A stretch of 64,000 nucleotides of DNA, from NCBI RefSeq assembly GCF_028649455.1, contig NZ_JAQSIO010000003.1:558001-622000 (forward strand), written 5' to 3'. Position 1 is the first letter of the stretch; the number at the start of each line of letters is the position of its first letter. The stretch is from Curvibacter microcysteis. GTDB taxonomy: Bacteria; Pseudomonadota; Gammaproteobacteria; Burkholderiales; Burkholderiaceae_C. This document shows positions 1 through 11,342 of the stretch, piece by piece. The position numbers and the translations under genes are program-made. Below the pieces are notes generated by a model, which was given only the letters and a program-made list of their open reading frames with translations, made no database searches and was not told the origin of the DNA.

Positions 1-395
1 CGGGCCAAAGGCGCTTCGGTGCTGATCACCTGCACCAGTTGGGCACCGCTGAGCAGCTTCATGCTGCCCCCACCTGGGCCCAGAAAGAGCCGTTGTGGCC
101 GGTCTTGCGCATCGACCAGGCATACCAGTGCGCCCAGTTGGATGCCTTTGTCGGCGTCGTAGGGGCGGGGGCGGAATTGGCGCCAAGTGGCCAAAGCCTG
201 CCGGATGGCTTCGGCGCGCCGCGCCTGGCCGGTGGCCAGGTAGGCGGCTTCCAGCCCCAGGGTGTCGTATTTGTTTTCGGCGATGTTCTCTTCGTGGGTC
301 GCCGTTTCATGGGCGGCCTGCACGGCTTCTTCGGCTTGCAGCAGGTCCTCGGCCAGGCGTTCCAGCACCTGCTGCTGCAGCCACGATTTATCCAT
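1..395 (-). CDS. GreA/GreB-like C-terminal domain protein, 3' end outside the window
   Basis: The frame opens with ATG at 395 and stays open to base 1, so at least 131 residues are present and the C-terminus is missing. The N-terminal half is helical and carries ATHEENIAENKYDTLGLEAA, a segment resembling proteins annotated as GreA/GreB-type elongation factors in Burkholderiales. The second half (around IQLGALVCLVDAQDRPQRLF) fits the start of the FKBP-like Gre C-terminal domain. Such proteins bind RNA polymerase near the secondary channel, but whether this one has cleavage-factor activity cannot be told. It starts 45 bases after the glnD stop on the same strand, so co-transcription with map and glnD is likely. 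Confidence 0.6.
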   Translation of the reverse strand, partial: MDKSWLQQQVLERLAEDLLQAEEAVQAAHETATHEENIAENKYDTLGLEAAYLATGQARRAEAIRQALATWRQFRPRPYDADKGIQLGALVCLVDAQDRPQRLFLGPGGGSMKLLSGAQLVQVISTEAPLA

Positions 396-440
396 GGTGA
401 ACAGGATGCTGCTCGACGATGCAAGGAGACGCCAGGGGCA

Positions 441-3035
441 TCACACCGTTCCCAGCGCCTGCAGCAGCTCGGTTTCGATCTCGATCTGCTTGCGGTTTTG
501 CTGCAGCTCGGGGCCTTGGATCAGGAAGGTGTCTTCCACCCGCTCGCCCAAGGTGCTGACCTTGGCCAGTTGCAGGCTGATTTGGTGGCGGGCCAGCACG
601 CGGGCCACGAGGTACAAGAGGCCCAGGCGGTCGCTGGCCGAAATGCTGAGCAGCCAGCGCTGGGCTTTTTCGTCCGGGCGCAGGTCGACCCGGGGCGTGA
701 TTGGGAAGCTCTTCACCCGGCGCGACACCCGGCCTCGGCTGGGCGGGGGCAGGGGACCGGCCTCGACGATGGTGCGGGTCAGGTCGCACTGAACCAGGCT
801 GGTCAGCTCGCGGTAGTGCTCGGGCAGCATTTGCGTGACGACTTGGAAGGTGTCCAGCGCGTAGCCGTTCGAGGCGGTGTGGATCTTGGCATCCAAAATG
901 CTGAAGCCGGCCTGGTCAAAGTAGCCGCAGATGCGGGCAAACAGATCAGGCTGGTCGGGCGTGTAGACCAGCACCTGCATGCCTTCGCCCACGGGCGACT
1001 GGCGCGCGCGCACCAGGGTCTCGGCCGAGCCCACATGGCGCGACAGCTGCCGGGTGTGCCAGGCGATGTCGCTGGCGTCGTGGCGCATGAAGTAGCTGAC
1101 GTCCAAGGTGTCCCACAGGCCTTTTTGCGCCTCGTAGGGCAGGGCGTACAAGGCCAACTGCACCAGGGCCTCGCGCTTGCGGGCCTCGATTTCGGCGCTG
1201 GGGTCGGGCGCGCGGCCACCCAGCACGCGCAGGGTGTAGCGGTACAGGTCTTCCAGCAGCTTGCCCTTCCAGGCGTTCCAGACTTTGGGGCTGGTGCCCC
1301 GGATGTCGGCCACGGTCAGCAGGTAGAGCGCGGTGAGCTGGCGTTCATTGCCCACACGCTTCGCAAAATGGCCGATGACTTCAGGGTCGCTCAGGTCTTC
1401 CTTTTGCGCGATGCGGCTCATGGTCAGGTGTTCACCGACCAGGAAGGCGATCAGGTCGGCGTCTTCCTGCGCGATCTCGTGGTCACGGCAAAAGCGCTGC
1501 ACCTCGGCCATGCCCAGTTCAGAGTGGTCGCCGCCTCGGCCTTTGGCGATGTCGTGGAACAGGGCGGCGGTGTACAGAATCCAGGGCTTGTCCCAGCCAG
1601 CGGCCAATTGCGAGCAAAACGGGTACTCGTGCGCGTGCTCGGCCATGAAGAAGCGGCGCACATTGCGCAGCACCATCAGGATGTGCTGGTCCACCGTGTA
1701 GACGTGGAACAGGTCGTGCTGCATCTGGCCCACGATGCGGCGGAACACCCACAGGTAGCGGCCCAGCACCGAGGTCTGGTTCATCAGCCGCATGGCGTGG
1801 GTGATGCCCTCGGGCTGCTGCAGGATCTGGCGGAAGGTCTCGCGGTTGACCGGGTCGCGGCGGAAGGCGCCGTCCATCACATGGCGGGCGTTGTACAGCG
1901 CGCGCAAGGTGCGCGCCGACAGCCCTTTGAGCCCCACCGTGGTCTGGTAAAGCAAAAAGGTTTCCAGGATGGCGTGGGGTTCGCGCTGGTACAGGTCGTC
2001 GCTGGCGACCTCGATCAGGCCCCCCTTGTCGAAGAAGCGCTCATTGACCCGGCTCAGCGGCTGACCTGCGGGGTGCAGGCGCTCTTCGATGTTGAGCATC
2101 AGAATCTGATGCAACTGGGTCACGGCCTTGGCCGCCCAGTAGTAGCGCCGCATCAAGGCCTCGCTGGCGCGCACGGCCAGGCGGGTGCCGTCAGGCGCGT
2201 GGGTGCGGTAGCCAAAGGTCTCGGCCACGGCGGTCTGCAGGTCAAACACCAGGCGGTCTTCGCGTCGCTTGGCCACCAGGTGCAAGCGGGCACGAATCAG
2301 GCTCAGCAAGGCCTCATTGGTTTTGATTTGGCGCACCTCGAACTCGGTGGCCAGGCCATTGGCCGCCAATTCGTCCCAGGACTGGCCGTAGCCCGCCGCC
2401 TTGGCCACCCACAGCAGGGTCTGCAGGTCGCGCAGGCCACCGGGCGATTCCTTGCAGTTGGGTTCCAGCGAATAGGGCGTGTTCTCAAACTTGTTGTGGC
2501 GTTGGCGCAGCTCCAGCGACTTGGCCACGAAAAACGCCGCCGGGTCCAGGTGCTGGCGGTAGCGCTTACCGAAGTCGGCAAACAGCTCGGCCGAACCCAC
2601 CAGCAGGCGCGCCTCCAGCAGCGAGGTCTGCACGGTCACGTCCTTGGCCGATTCAGCCACGCATTCGCTGATGGTGCGCACGCTGGAGCCGATTTCCAGG
2701 CCCACGTCCCAGCAGTCGCCAATGAAGGACTCGAGTTGCTGTTTGAGTTCGCTGTTCTGGTCGGGCACCACGCCGTCGGGCAGCAGCACCAGCACGTCCA
2801 CATCCGAGTGCGGAAACAGCTCGCCACGCCCATAGCCGCCCACGGCCAACAGGGCAAAGTGCGCCGGAAAGCCGGCGCGCGCCCAAAGCTCGGCCAGCAC
2901 CTGGTCCACTTGCTGGGCGAACTTGACCAGCACGCCGTGGATGCCACGCGTGGAGGCGCTGGTGGTTTGCAGTTGCTGCAGCAGCGCCGCTTTTTGTTCG
3001 CGGTACTGCTCGCGCAGGGCCTGGGTTTCGGTCAT
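441..3035 (-). CDS. glnD: [Protein-PII] uridylyltransferase / uridylyl-removing enzyme GlnD
   Basis: 864 residues, the normal GlnD length. It senses glutamine and adds or removes UMP on PII proteins, controlling nitrogen assimilation in the cytoplasm. The nucleotidyltransferase signature [20 protein letters not shown] lies near residues 67-86, with the two Asp metal ligands intact. A GlnD-type linker follows, then an HD domain containing [15 protein letters not shown], and two ACT-like domains at the C-terminus (one around [20 protein letters not shown], the last around [16 protein letters not shown]). It lies between map (67-base gap) and the GreA/B-like gene (45-base gap) on one strand. Confidence 0.97.
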   Translation of the reverse strand: MTETQALREQYREQKAALLQQLQTTSASTRGIHGVLVKFAQQVDQVLAELWARAGFPAHFALLAVGGYGRGELFPHSDVDVLVLLPDGVVPDQNSELKQQLESFIGDCWDVGLEIGSSVRTISECVAESAKDVTVQTSLLEARLLVGSAELFADFGKRYRQHLDPAAFFVAKSLELRQRHNKFENTPYSLEPNCKESPGGLRDLQTLLWVAKAAGYGQSWDELAANGLATEFEVRQIKTNEALLSLIRARLHLVAKRREDRLVFDLQTAVAETFGYRTHAPDGTRLAVRASEALMRRYYWAAKAVTQLHQILMLNIEERLHPAGQPLSRVNERFFDKGGLIEVASDDLYQREPHAILETFLLYQTTVGLKGLSARTLRALYNARHVMDGAFRRDPVNRETFRQILQQPEGITHAMRLMNQTSVLGRYLWVFRRIVGQMQHDLFHVYTVDQHILMVLRNVRRFFMAEHAHEYPFCSQLAAGWDKPWILYTAALFHDIAKGRGGDHSELGMAEVQRFCRDHEIAQEDADLIAFLVGEHLTMSRIAQKEDLSDPEVIGHFAKRVGNERQLTALYLLTVADIRGTSPKVWNAWKGKLLEDLYRYTLRVLGGRAPDPSAEIEARKREALVQLALYALPYEAQKGLWDTLDVSYFMRHDASDIAWHTRQLSRHVGSAETLVRARQSPVGEGMQVLVYTPDQPDLFARICGYFDQAGFSILDAKIHTASNGYALDTFQVVTQMLPEHYRELTSLVQCDLTRTIVEAGPLPPPSRGRVSRRVKSFPITPRVDLRPDEKAQRWLLSISASDRLGLLYLVARVLARHQISLQLAKVSTLGERVEDTFLIQGPELQQNRKQIEIETELLQALGTV

Positions 3036-3102
3036 AAGAACGGTGGCAAGCTGAGGCCGAACGCGCGGCAGTGCTGGGAAAGGGCAGAGATTGAGCGAGG
3101 GC

Positions 3103-3921
3103 TCAGGTCTTGGTCGCGCTGATGAAGGCGGGCAGCGGTGGGCTGCCAGCCGACAGGGTCAGAACGTCGTAGCCAGTCTCGGTGACCAGGATGGTGTGTT
3201 CCCACTGGGCCGACAGGCTGCGGTCCTTGGTGACGATGGTCCAGCCGTCGTTGCCAAACTCTTTGACCTCGCGCTTGCCCGCGTTGATCATGGGCTCGAT
3301 GGTGAAGGTCATGCCGGGCTTGAGCTCTTCCAGCGTGCCGGGGCGGCCGTAGTGCAGGACTTGCGGCTCTTCGTGGAAGCGCTGGCCGATGCCATGGCCG
3401 CAAAACTCACGCACCACCGAGAAGCCATGGCCTTCGGCAAATTTCTGGATCGCGTGGCCGATGTCGCCCAGGCGGGCGCCGGGCTTGACCTGCTGGATGC
3501 CCAGCCACATGGCGTCAAAGGTCAGGGCGCTCAGGCGCTTGGCCGCGATCGAGGCGTCCGGCATCACGTACATGCGGCTGTTGTCACCAAACCAGCCATC
3601 CGGCGTGATCACGGTGACATCGATGTTCATGATGTCGGTCTTTTTGAGGGGCTTGTCGTTGGGAATGCCGTGGCAGACGACATGGTTCAACGAGGTGCAC
3701 AGCGAAGCCGGGTAGGGCGGGTAGCCCGGGGGCTGGTAGCCAATGGTGGCCGACTTGGTGCCTTGGACATTGACCATGTACTCATGGGCCAGGCGGTCGA
3801 TTTCCAGGGTCGTCACGCCGGGCTTCACGAAGGGGGTCAAGTAATCCAGCACTTCCGAAGCCAGTCGGCAGGCGACGCGCATGCCTTCGATCTCTTCGGC
3901 GGTTTTGTAGGTGATGCTCAT
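3103..3921 (-). CDS. map: Type I methionine aminopeptidase
   Basis: 272 residues from ATG 3921. The frame stays open upstream, but homology begins at [20 protein letters not shown]. The enzyme removes the initiator methionine from nascent proteins. Visible features include the substrate-binding His in [11 protein letters not shown], the metal-ligand Asp residues in [20 protein letters not shown], the metal His in [13 protein letters not shown], and Glu ligands in FTIEPMIN and [11 protein letters not shown]. The gene is divergent from purL and heads the leftward map-glnD-greA/B-like set. No convincing Shine-Dalgarno sequence precedes the ATG, and a -10-like hexamer sits six bases upstream of it, so the mRNA may be leaderless. 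Confidence 0.96.
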   Translation of the reverse strand: MSITYKTAEEIEGMRVACRLASEVLDYLTPFVKPGVTTLEIDRLAHEYMVNVQGTKSATIGYQPPGYPPYPASLCTSLNHVVCHGIPNDKPLKKTDIMNIDVTVITPDGWFGDNSRMYVMPDASIAAKRLSALTFDAMWLGIQQVKPGARLGDIGHAIQKFAEGHGFSVVREFCGHGIGQRFHEEPQVLHYGRPGTLEELKPGMTFTIEPMINAGKREVKEFGNDGWTIVTKDRSLSAQWEHTILVTETGYDVLTLSAGSPPLPAFISATKT

Positions 3922-3927
3922 CCCGCG

Positions 3928-3933
3928 ATTATC
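3928..3933 (-). promoter_or_regulatory. Extended -10 promoter candidate for map
   Basis: On the minus strand the sequence TGGGATAAT precedes CGCGGG and then the map ATG. GATAAT with the TG two bases before it is a good extended -10. Transcription would begin about seven bases after the hexamer, at the A of the start codon. No good -35 is visible, which extended -10 promoters tolerate. Confidence 0.45.
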
Positions 3934-4045
3934 CCATCTGTGCCGGGGGCTTGCTGAGCGCCTGTGGCGTGGCTTGGGGCCGGCTTGGCGCAGCGCCTCG
4001 GCGGCCTTGCGCCAAGCCGCTGGGCGCAAGGTCGCGCGGGGCGGC

Positions 4046-4051
4046 TAAAAT
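4046..4051 (+). promoter_or_regulatory. Possible -10 element for purL
   Basis: TAAAAT in an otherwise very GC-rich gap is the only -10-like hexamer on the plus strand between map and purL. It lies about 110 bases before the preferred purL start. The -35 region is poor, so this is a weak call. Confidence 0.3.
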
Positions 4052-4158
4052 AGCTGGCTTTTCCATGTGTTGCCTTGGCCAGTGCGCGCCGTTCCCATTC
4101 AGCGAACGGTGATTCTGGTCCCGGGCCCCAGCCGTCTTACCCCCAACAGGCCGCCAAA

Positions 4159-7100
4159 GTGACCTTGCCCACATCGCCCCAGATGCACCCTTCGCACGCC
4201 CAACACATCAGCACTTTTGAAGGCGGCAACGCCCTCAGCGCGTTCCGGGTGCAGCAATTGCTGCCCCGCCTGCAGGCGATCCACGAACGCATCAGCGGCA
4301 TTTCGGCCCGCTTTGTGCACCTGGTGGTCTCCGAAGCCCAGCCCGATGCCGCCACGCGCGAGCGCCTGGCCGCCTTGCTGACCTATGGCGACCCCTACAC
4401 CGGCCCGAGCGAAGGCGACGTTCTGTTGGTCAGCCCGCGTTTTGGCACGGTGTCGCCCTGGGCCTCCAAGGCCACCGACATCGCCCGCAACTGCGGCCTG
4501 GCCTTGAAGCGTGTGGAGCGCGTGACCGAATACCGCATCAGCTTCAAGCAGCCCCTGCTGGGCAAGGCCACGCTGAGTGACGAACAACGCTTGGCCGTGG
4601 CGGCCTTGCTGCACGACCGCATGACCGAATCGGTGATGTTCGATCGCACCCAGGCCGCCGGCCTGTTCACCGAATTGCAAGCCCAGGCCATGGCCTACGT
4701 GGATGTGCTGGGCGGTGGCCGCGCGGCGCTGGAAACCGCCAACACCCAGTTCGGCCTGGCCCTGGCCGACGACGAAATCGATTACCTGGTGAAGGCCTTC
4801 ACGGGCCTGCAACGCAACCCCACCGACGTGGAGTTGATGATGTTCGCCCAGGCCAACAGCGAGCACTGCCGTCACAAGATCTTCAACGCGCAGTTCACCA
4901 TCGACGGTGTGGCGCAGGACAAGAGCATGTTCGGCATGATCCGCAACACGCACCAGCTGGCTCCCCAGCACACGGTGGTGGCCTACTCGGACAACGCCTC
5001 GGTGATGGAGGGCCATGCGGTGGAGCGCTTCATGGCCGCTTCGGCCGAGGGCCAATCGGTGGCCTATGCCAAGACAGACGCCACAAACCATGTGCTGATG
5101 AAGGTGGAAACGCACAACCACCCGACGGCCATTTCGCCCTTCCCGGGCGCCTCGACCGGCGCAGGTGGTGAAATCCGCGACGAAGGCGCCACCGGCCGTG
5201 GCTCCAAGCCCAAAGCGGGCATGACCGGTTTCACCGTGTCGCGCCTGGTGTTCGACGACAGCCAGACCACCGACTTCGGCAAGCCTGAGCACATCGCCAG
5301 CCCGCTGCAGATCATGGTCGAAGGCCCGCTGGGTGGCGCCGCCTTCAACAACGAATTCGGCCGACCCAACCTGGTGGGCTACTTCCGCGAGTACGAGCAG
5401 ACCATCCCCTCGGACGTGGACAGCGTGCGCCGTGGCTACCACAAGCCCATCATGATCGCCGGTGGCCTGGGCGTGATCGACGCCGGCCTGACGCACAAGA
5501 TCGAGTTCCCCGCCGGTACCCTGCTGATCCAGCTGGGCGGCCCGGGCATGCGCATCGGCATGGGCGGCGGCGCTGCCAGCTCCATGGCCACAGGCGCCAA
5601 CGCTGCCGAGTTGGACTTTGACTCGGTGCAGCGCGGCAACCCTGAAATCGAGCGCCGTGCGCAGGAGGTGATCAACCACTGCTGGGCCCAGGGCGCAGCC
5701 AACCCCATCCTGGCCATCCACGACGTGGGCGCGGGTGGTTTGTCCAATGCCTTCCCTGAGCTGACCAACGACGCCGGCCGTGGCGCCCGCTTTGACCTGC
5801 GCAAGGTGCCGCTCGAAGAGTCTGGCCTGGCGCCCAAGGAAATCTGGAGCAACGAGAGCCAGGAACGCTATGTGATGGCCATCGCGCCCGAGTCGCTGGC
5901 CCAGTTCACTGCCTTCTGCGAGCGCGAGCGCTGCCCGTTCGCCGTGGTCGGCGTGGCCACCGAAGAGCGCCAACTGGTGCTGTCCGATGAAGGCCAACCC
6001 ACCCCCGTCGACATGCCGATGGACGTGCTGTTGGGCAAGCCGCCCAAGATGCACCGCGACGTCAAGACCGTGGCGCGCCAGTTCAAGCCGGTGGACCTGA
6101 CCGGGGTCAGCCTGCAGCAGGCCGCCATCGAAGTGCTGGCCCACCCCACCGTGGCCAGCAAGCGCTTCCTGATCACCATCGGTGACCGCACCGTGGGCGG
6201 CATGAGCCACCGCGACCAGATGGTCGGCCCCTGGCAGGTGCCGGTGGCGGACTGCGCCGTCACCCTGGCCGACTACAAGGGCTTTGCCGGCGAGGCCATG
6301 AGCATGGGCGAGCGCACGCCGCTGGCCGCCATCGACGCCCCGGCGTCGGGCCGCATGGCCGTGGCGGAAGCCATCACCAACCTGCTGGCCGCGCCCATCG
6401 AGCTGCCACGCGTCAAACTGTCCGCCAACTGGATGGCCGCTTGCGGCGAAGCCGGTGAAGACGCCGCGCTGTACGAAACCGTCAAAGCCGTGGGCCTGGA
6501 CCTGTGCCCGGCGCTGGGCATTTCCATCCCGGTGGGCAAGGACAGCCTGTCCATGCGCACCCAGTGGAAGGACGAATCCGGTGCCGCCAAGAAGGTCACC
6601 TCGCCGGTCAGCCTGATCGTCAGCGCCTTTGCCAGCCTTGGCGACGTGCGTGGCACCCTGACCCCGCAGCTCGATGCCAGCGAAGCTGACAGCACCCTGG
6701 TGTTGATCGACCTGGGCAAGGGCCAAAACCGCATGGGCGGCTCGGTGCTGGCCCAGGTGCTGGACCAAGTGGGCGACAGCGTGCCCGACGTGGACGACGC
6801 CCAAGACCTGAAGAACCTGGTCAATGTGGTCAACACCTTGCGCGCCCAGGGCAAGATCCTGGCCTACCACGACCGCAGCGACGGCGGCCTGTTCGCCAGC
6901 GTTTGCGAAATGGCTTTTGCCGGCCATGTGGGCGTGGCCCTGAACGTGGACATGCTGGTCACCGAAGGCGACGGCATCAGCGACAGCCGCGCCGAGTACG
7001 GCGACAGCAAGAACTGGGCGCAACAGGTCAGCGCCCGCCGCGAAGAACTCACCCTGAAGGCCTTGTTCAGCGAAGAGCTGGGCGTGGTGCTGCAGGTGCG

Positions 7101-8202
7101 CACCAGCGAGCGCAACGAGGTCATGCAGACCCTGCGCGAGCACGGCCTGAGCAAGCACAGCCATTTCATCGGCAAAACCCGCCCGGCGGCGGCGGCCCTG
7201 GATGGTGGCAAGGGCGAGATCCAAGTCTGGCGCGACACCAAGAACGTGTTCAGTGCCAGCCTGTCGGACCTGCACCAGGTCTGGGACGCGGTCAGCTGGA
7301 AGATCTGCCAGCGACGCGACAACCCGGCCTGCGCTGATGCCGAGCACGCCGCTGCCGGCGTGCCCAGTGACCCGGGTGCCCACGTCAGCCTGAGCTTTGA
7401 CCCGAGCGACAACGTGGCCGCGCCGTACCTGAACCTGAGCCGCCCCAAGGTTGCCATCCTGCGCGAGCAGGGGGTGAACTCGCACGTCGAGATGGCCTAC
7501 GCCTTCACCGAAGCGGGCTTTGAAGCCTACGACGTGCACATGACCGACTTGCAAAGCGGTCGGGCCCGTCTGGAAGACTTCAAGGGCGTGGTGGCCTGCG
7601 GTGGCTTCAGCTACGGCGACACCCTGGGGGCCGGCATTGGCTGGGCCCGCTCGATCACCTTCAACCCGGTGCTGGCCGAGCAGTTCAAGGGCTTCTTTGG
7701 CCGCACGGACACCTTTGGCCTGGGCGTTTGCAACGGCTGCCAGATGTTTGCCGAACTGGCCGACATCATCCCGGGTGCCGAGGCCTGGCCGCGCTTCACC
7801 ACCAACCAGAGCGAGCGTTTTGAGGCCCGCCTGTCCATGGTCGAGGTGCTGGAGTCGCCCAGCCTGTTCCTGCAAGGCATGGCCGGCAGCCGCCTGCCCA
7901 TCGCGGTGGCGCACGGCGAGGGTTACGCCAACTTCAAGTACCGGGGCAAGCCCGCCGAGGCGATCGCGGCCATGCGCTTTGTGGACCACTTCGGTGCTGC
8001 CACCGAGGCCTATCCCTTCAACCCCAACGGCAGCCCGGGGGGCCTGACGGCGGTGACCACGGCCGACGGCCGCTTCACGGCCATGATGCCGCACCCGGAA
8101 CGCGTGTTCCGCAATGTGCAGATGAGCTGGACTTCGGGTGACAAGGGCGAATTCAGCCCCTGGATGCGCCTGTGGCGCAATGCCCGCAAGTGGGTGGCCT
8201 GA
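4159..8202 (+). CDS. purL: Phosphoribosylformylglycinamidine synthase (large single-chain PurL)
   Basis: About 1347 residues, the single-chain form found in proteobacteria. It converts FGAR, glutamine and ATP to FGAM in step 4 of purine synthesis. The order is an N-terminal PurS-like domain ([20 protein letters not shown]), linker, two AIR-synthase-type ATP domains ([31 protein letters not shown]) and a C-terminal glutaminase domain with nucleophile Cys in GVCNGCQMF and the His-Glu pair in MPHPERVFR. The start is uncertain: GTG 4159 has AGG eight bases upstream, while ATG 4183 gives 1339 residues without a clear ribosome site. A terminator follows closely. Confidence 0.97.
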   Translation: MTLPTSPQMHPSHAQHISTFEGGNALSAFRVQQLLPRLQAIHERISGISARFVHLVVSEAQPDAATRERLAALLTYGDPYTGPSEGDVLLVSPRFGTVSPWASKATDIARNCGLALKRVERVTEYRISFKQPLLGKATLSDEQRLAVAALLHDRMTESVMFDRTQAAGLFTELQAQAMAYVDVLGGGRAALETANTQFGLALADDEIDYLVKAFTGLQRNPTDVELMMFAQANSEHCRHKIFNAQFTIDGVAQDKSMFGMIRNTHQLAPQHTVVAYSDNASVMEGHAVERFMAASAEGQSVAYAKTDATNHVLMKVETHNHPTAISPFPGASTGAGGEIRDEGATGRGSKPKAGMTGFTVSRLVFDDSQTTDFGKPEHIASPLQIMVEGPLGGAAFNNEFGRPNLVGYFREYEQTIPSDVDSVRRGYHKPIMIAGGLGVIDAGLTHKIEFPAGTLLIQLGGPGMRIGMGGGAASSMATGANAAELDFDSVQRGNPEIERRAQEVINHCWAQGAANPILAIHDVGAGGLSNAFPELTNDAGRGARFDLRKVPLEESGLAPKEIWSNESQERYVMAIAPESLAQFTAFCERERCPFAVVGVATEERQLVLSDEGQPTPVDMPMDVLLGKPPKMHRDVKTVARQFKPVDLTGVSLQQAAIEVLAHPTVASKRFLITIGDRTVGGMSHRDQMVGPWQVPVADCAVTLADYKGFAGEAMSMGERTPLAAIDAPASGRMAVAEAITNLLAAPIELPRVKLSANWMAACGEAGEDAALYETVKAVGLDLCPALGISIPVGKDSLSMRTQWKDESGAAKKVTSPVSLIVSAFASLGDVRGTLTPQLDASEADSTLVLIDLGKGQNRMGGSVLAQVLDQVGDSVPDVDDAQDLKNLVNVVNTLRAQGKILAYHDRSDGGLFASVCEMAFAGHVGVALNVDMLVTEGDGISDSRAEYGDSKNWAQQVSARREELTLKALFSEELGVVLQVRTSERNEVMQTLREHGLSKHSHFIGKTRPAAAALDGGKGEIQVWRDTKNVFSASLSDLHQVWDAVSWKICQRRDNPACADAEHAAAGVPSDPGAHVSLSFDPSDNVAAPYLNLSRPKVAILREQGVNSHVEMAYAFTEAGFEAYDVHMTDLQSGRARLEDFKGVVACGGFSYGDTLGAGIGWARSITFNPVLAEQFKGFFGRTDTFGLGVCNGCQMFAELADIIPGAEAWPRFTTNQSERFEARLSMVEVLESPSLFLQGMAGSRLPIAVAHGEGYANFKYRGKPAEAIAAMRFVDHFGAATEAYPFNPNGSPGGLTAVTTADGRFTAMMPHPERVFRNVQMSWTSGDKGEFSPWMRLWRNARKWVA

Positions 8203-8257
8203 GGCCACTGAAGCCCGGAGCCTGATGCGGCTGAGGGCTTGATCACGGAGCCCCTGA

Positions 8258-8292
8258 CAGGCCCGCCAGACTCGTTCTGGTGGGCCTGTTGC
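8258..8292 (+). terminator. Hairpin terminator after purL
   Basis: A 12-base-pair stem (8258-8269 with 8277-8288, CAGGCCCGCCAG against CTGGTGGGCCTG, one G-T pair) with a seven-base loop lies 55 bases beyond the purL stop. The following TTGCG is only a weak U tract, so termination efficiency is uncertain. Confidence 0.55.
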
Positions 8293-8312
8293 GTTGCGAG
8301 CCGGCCAATCGC

Positions 8313-8326
8313 TTGACTTGGATCAA
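8313..8326 (+). promoter_or_regulatory. FNR/Crp-type box upstream of the chemoreceptor gene
   Basis: TTGACTTGGATCAA matches nine of the ten fixed positions of the FNR/Anr consensus TTGAT-N4-ATCAA. Its centre is about 72 bases before the start site predicted from TACTGT at 8381-8386, a class I activator position. It lies 147 bases before the chemoreceptor ATG. Confidence 0.45.
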
Positions 8327-8473
8327 GTGCTCTGCAGATGCTGGCAGGGGGCTGGGCTGACCGGGCCCCAACTGCCGGGATACTGTTCGGGCTACAAGCG
8401 CTGTGCTCCGCTGCGGGGGCATGGCTTGGCATCGAAACCGATCGCCCCCATTTGCCTTCAGGGACTTTTCACC

Positions 8474-10471
8474 ATGAGCGATATCCGCGCCAACTGGCGT
8501 GACATGAGCTTGGGCACCAAGCTCTCGTTGAGTAACTTCCTGCTGGTCTTTTGCGTGTTGACGCTGCTGATCGGCGCCATTTCTTGGTCGGTCTCGCAAA
8601 GCACCGAAGAGCGTGCCACGGCCGAGGTGAGTGACAAGACCCAGCTGCTGGTGCAGTTGATCAAGGCCACCGACGATGACCTGCGCCTGCGCACCACCTC
8701 ATTGGCGCAAGCCTTCAACCGCCGTTTGGATGGCCAGGTCAGCCTCAATGGGGAAACGATGGAGATGGCGGGCAAGCCGGTGCCGGTGATGCTTTGGCAT
8801 GGCAAGCCCGTCAACCTGGATGGCAGCGTGGTGGATGAGTTTTCGCAACTCACCAAAAGCTCGACGACCGTCTTTGTTCGCTCGGGCGAGGACTTTGTCC
8901 GCATCACCACCTCGTTGAAGAACGAACAGGGCCAGCGCGCCACCGGCACCACGCTGGACCGCAAACACCCGGCTTACCCCATGGCCTTGCAGGGCCAGCC
9001 GTTTGTGGGGCTGGTGAACCTGTTTGGCCGCCAATACATGACCCGCTACGACCCGCTCAAGAGCGTCGACGGCAAGGTGGTGGGCCTGACCTTGGTGGCC
9101 CAGGAGTTCACGGAGTACCTGGCGATCCTCAAAAAGACCGTTCGGAGTCTGAAGATTGGGGAGAGCGGCTATTTCTATGTGCTGGACGCCCAGCCGGGCC
9201 CCCACCTCGGCAAGTTGGTGATCCACCCGGTCAAAGAGGGCCAGGACATGCTGGACACCAAGGATGCCAACGGCAACTACTTTGCCCGCGAGATGCTGGA
9301 GCGCCAAAACGGCGTGCTGCGCTATCCCTGGATCAATGCGGAGCTGGGTGAGACCCGGGCGCGGGAGAAGGTCATTTCCTTCGCTTATTTCAAGGAATGG
9401 AACTGGGTGATTGCCGGGGGCACTTATGCGGACGAATATTCCGCCCAGGTCACCCACCTGCGCAACCTCTACGCTGGGCTGGGCTTGCTGATCGTGCTGG
9501 TGATTTCGCTCTTGTGGTGGTACCTGTTCCGTCGTCTGGTGGTGCTGCCGTTGGCTGAGGTGGGGCTGGCCGCGGAGCAGATTGCGCAAGGCGATTTGAC
9601 TGTGCAGCTGCCCGTGGATCGGCGTGATGAGGTGGGTCTGCTGCAGGCCTCGATGAACCGCATCGGCCAGGGGCTGGCGGGCGTGGTGCGCTCGGTGCGC
9701 GACAACTCGCAAAACGTGGCCACGGCCAGCGCCGAGATCGCGCAGGGCAACCAGGACTTGAGCGGGCGCACCGAGGCCCAGGCCAGCGCGCTGGAGCAGA
9801 CCGCGGCCTCCATGGAGCAGCTGGGCAGCACCGTGAAGCAAAACGCCGAACATGCCCGCACGGCCAATCAGTTGGCGGTGCAGGCCAGCTCGGTGGCCGC
9901 CCAGGGCGGGGTGGTGGTGGGCGAGGTGGTGGACACCATGCGAGGCATCAATGACAGCTCACGCCGCATCGCCGACATCATCGGGGTGATCGACGGCATA
10001 GCCTTCCAGACCAACATCCTGGCCCTCAATGCCGCGGTGGAGGCTGCCCGCGCGGGTGAGCAGGGTCGAGGTTTTGCGGTGGTGGCCAGCGAGGTGCGAT
10101 TGCTGGCCCGACGCAGTGCCGAGGCGGCCAAGGAAATCAAGACCTTGATCGACGACAGCGTGACCCGGGTGGAAAAAGGCGGTGTGCTGGTTGATCAGGC
10201 GGGGCGCACCATGCAAGAGGTGGTGCAGGCCATTCAACGTGTGAGCGCGGTGGTGGGTGAGATCAGCCTGGCCAGCGGCGAACAAAGCGCTGGTGTGGCT
10301 CAGGTCGGTGAGGCCGTGAGCCAGATGGACCACGCCACCCAACAAAACGCCGCCTTGGTCGAAGAGATGGCCGCCGCGGCTGGCAGCCTGCGGGGGCAGG
10401 CCGATGACCTGGTGCGCGCGGTGGCCTTATTCAAGCTCGACAGCCACGCGCTGCGACTCGCCCGGGACTGA
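8474..10471 (+). CDS. Methyl-accepting chemotaxis protein with periplasmic Cache-type sensor
   Basis: 665 residues from ATG 8474, with GGGA nine bases upstream. The open frame extends further 5' but that part looks non-coding. Layout: membrane segment 1 at about residues 17-40 ([20 protein letters not shown]), a roughly 280-residue periplasmic region typical of fused Cache domains, membrane segment 2 ([18 protein letters not shown]), HAMP, and a long signalling domain. The conserved hairpin tip is present around [20 protein letters not shown]. It would sense a small ligand and control CheA. No C-terminal CheR-binding pentapeptide is visible; the protein ends LRLARD. An FNR-like box upstream suggests oxygen-linked expression. 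Confidence 0.93.
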   Translation: MSDIRANWRDMSLGTKLSLSNFLLVFCVLTLLIGAISWSVSQSTEERATAEVSDKTQLLVQLIKATDDDLRLRTTSLAQAFNRRLDGQVSLNGETMEMAGKPVPVMLWHGKPVNLDGSVVDEFSQLTKSSTTVFVRSGEDFVRITTSLKNEQGQRATGTTLDRKHPAYPMALQGQPFVGLVNLFGRQYMTRYDPLKSVDGKVVGLTLVAQEFTEYLAILKKTVRSLKIGESGYFYVLDAQPGPHLGKLVIHPVKEGQDMLDTKDANGNYFAREMLERQNGVLRYPWINAELGETRAREKVISFAYFKEWNWVIAGGTYADEYSAQVTHLRNLYAGLGLLIVLVISLLWWYLFRRLVVLPLAEVGLAAEQIAQGDLTVQLPVDRRDEVGLLQASMNRIGQGLAGVVRSVRDNSQNVATASAEIAQGNQDLSGRTEAQASALEQTAASMEQLGSTVKQNAEHARTANQLAVQASSVAAQGGVVVGEVVDTMRGINDSSRRIADIIGVIDGIAFQTNILALNAAVEAARAGEQGRGFAVVASEVRLLARRSAEAAKEIKTLIDDSVTRVEKGGVLVDQAGRTMQEVVQAIQRVSAVVGEISLASGEQSAGVAQVGEAVSQMDHATQQNAALVEEMAAAAGSLRGQADDLVRAVALFKLDSHALRLARD

Positions 10472-10546
10472 GGGCGGTGGGGCCAAAGTGCCCCGCGCTC
10501 ATGGCCGGGCGCCTCTGGGCCGCCTCGTGGCGGGCGCGCCCGCCAG

Positions 10547-10598
10547 GCGCTGAGAGAAAGCGCTGAGAGAAAGCGCTGAGAAAAAGCGCTGAGAAGGG
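10547..10598. repeat. Four tandem 13-base repeats between convergent genes
   Basis: Four copies of GCGCTGAGANAAA start at 10547, 10560, 10573 and 10586; the last is degenerate. They fill most of the gap between the chemoreceptor stop and the glutathione transferase stop at 10603. Each unit contains the self-complementary AGCGCT on the minus strand, followed by a T-rich run, so the array might aid termination of the leftward gene. Confidence 0.85.
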
Positions 10599-10602
10599 GC
10601 GT

Positions 10603-11307
10603 TCAGTCCCGGGCCGGGATGTTGAGCCCGCGCTGCACCGCCGGTCGGGCCACGAAGGCGGCCAAAACGCGTTCCACCTGGGGGAAGTCGGCCTGGCCGA
10701 CCAGATCGCCCGCTTCGTAGAAGCCAAACAGATTGCGCACCCAGGGCCAGATGGCGATGTCGGCCACGGTGTAGGTGTCGCCCATGATCCAGTCCCGCCC
10801 GCTCACGCGCTGCTCCAGCACGCCCAGCAGACGGCGCGACTCGGCCACATAGCGGTCGCGCGGGCGCTTGTCTTCGTAGTCTTTGCCAGCAAATTTGTGA
10901 AAGAAGCCGAGTTGCCCAAACATCGGGCCCACGCCCCCCATTTGGAACATCAGCCACTGCAGGGTCTCATAGCGCAGAGCGGGGTCGCTGGGCAGGAACT
11001 GCCCGCTTTTCTCGGCCAGGTACCAGAGGATGGCCCCTGACTCGAACAGGGCCAGCGGCTGCCCGTTCGGGCCTTGGGGGTCCAGGATGGCCGGGATCTT
11101 GTTGTTGGGGTTGAATGACAGGAATGCTGGGCTGAACTGGTCATTGGTCTGAAAGCTCACCAAGTGCGCTTCGTAGGGCCAGCCCAGTTCTTCGAGCAGG
11201 ATGGACACCTTCACGCCGTTGGGCGTGGGCAGGGAGTAAAGCTGCAAGCGTTCGGGGTGCTTGGCCGGCCATTTTTGGGTGATGGCGAAGGTGCTGAGTT
11301 GGGTCAT
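10603..11307 (-). CDS. Glutathione S-transferase family protein (YghU/YfcG-like)
   Basis: 234 residues. The N-terminal thioredoxin fold starts at LQLYSLPTPNGVKVSILLEE, carries the cis-Pro region NNKIPAILDP and the glutathione-binding LALFESGAILWYLAEKSG, and is followed by the all-helical domain. The TPNG-type active site and the roughly 25-residue N-terminal extension resemble the disulfide-bond reductase GSTs YghU and YfcG of E. coli. Substrate unknown. Tandem 9-base repeats lie 36-62 bases upstream of the start, and four 13-base repeats lie just past the stop. Confidence 0.88.
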   Translation of the reverse strand: MTQLSTFAITQKWPAKHPERLQLYSLPTPNGVKVSILLEELGWPYEAHLVSFQTNDQFSPAFLSFNPNNKIPAILDPQGPNGQPLALFESGAILWYLAEKSGQFLPSDPALRYETLQWLMFQMGGVGPMFGQLGFFHKFAGKDYEDKRPRDRYVAESRRLLGVLEQRVSGRDWIMGDTYTVADIAIWPWVRNLFGFYEAGDLVGQADFPQVERVLAAFVARPAVQRGLNIPARD

Positions 11308-11342
11308 GTTTGAAGATAGCGGAGTTTCGAATAGGGGGAGAC

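Noticed and set aside
59-424. Minus-strand frame of 121 codons at the left edge
   Set aside because: The Trp/Arg/Ser-rich translation looks non-coding. The true gene in this place is in another minus-strand frame starting at 395 and leaving the window.
39-3122. Very long open frame on the plus strand opposite glnD
   Set aside because: It is a product of strong GC bias at third codon positions. The minus-strand frame encodes a clear GlnD, and the plus-strand protein shows low-complexity Gln/Val/Gly/His sequence.
4099-8208. Open frame of about 1370 codons antisense to purL
   Set aside because: Same cause: GC-rich antisense shadow without domains or a ribosome site. purL is certain.
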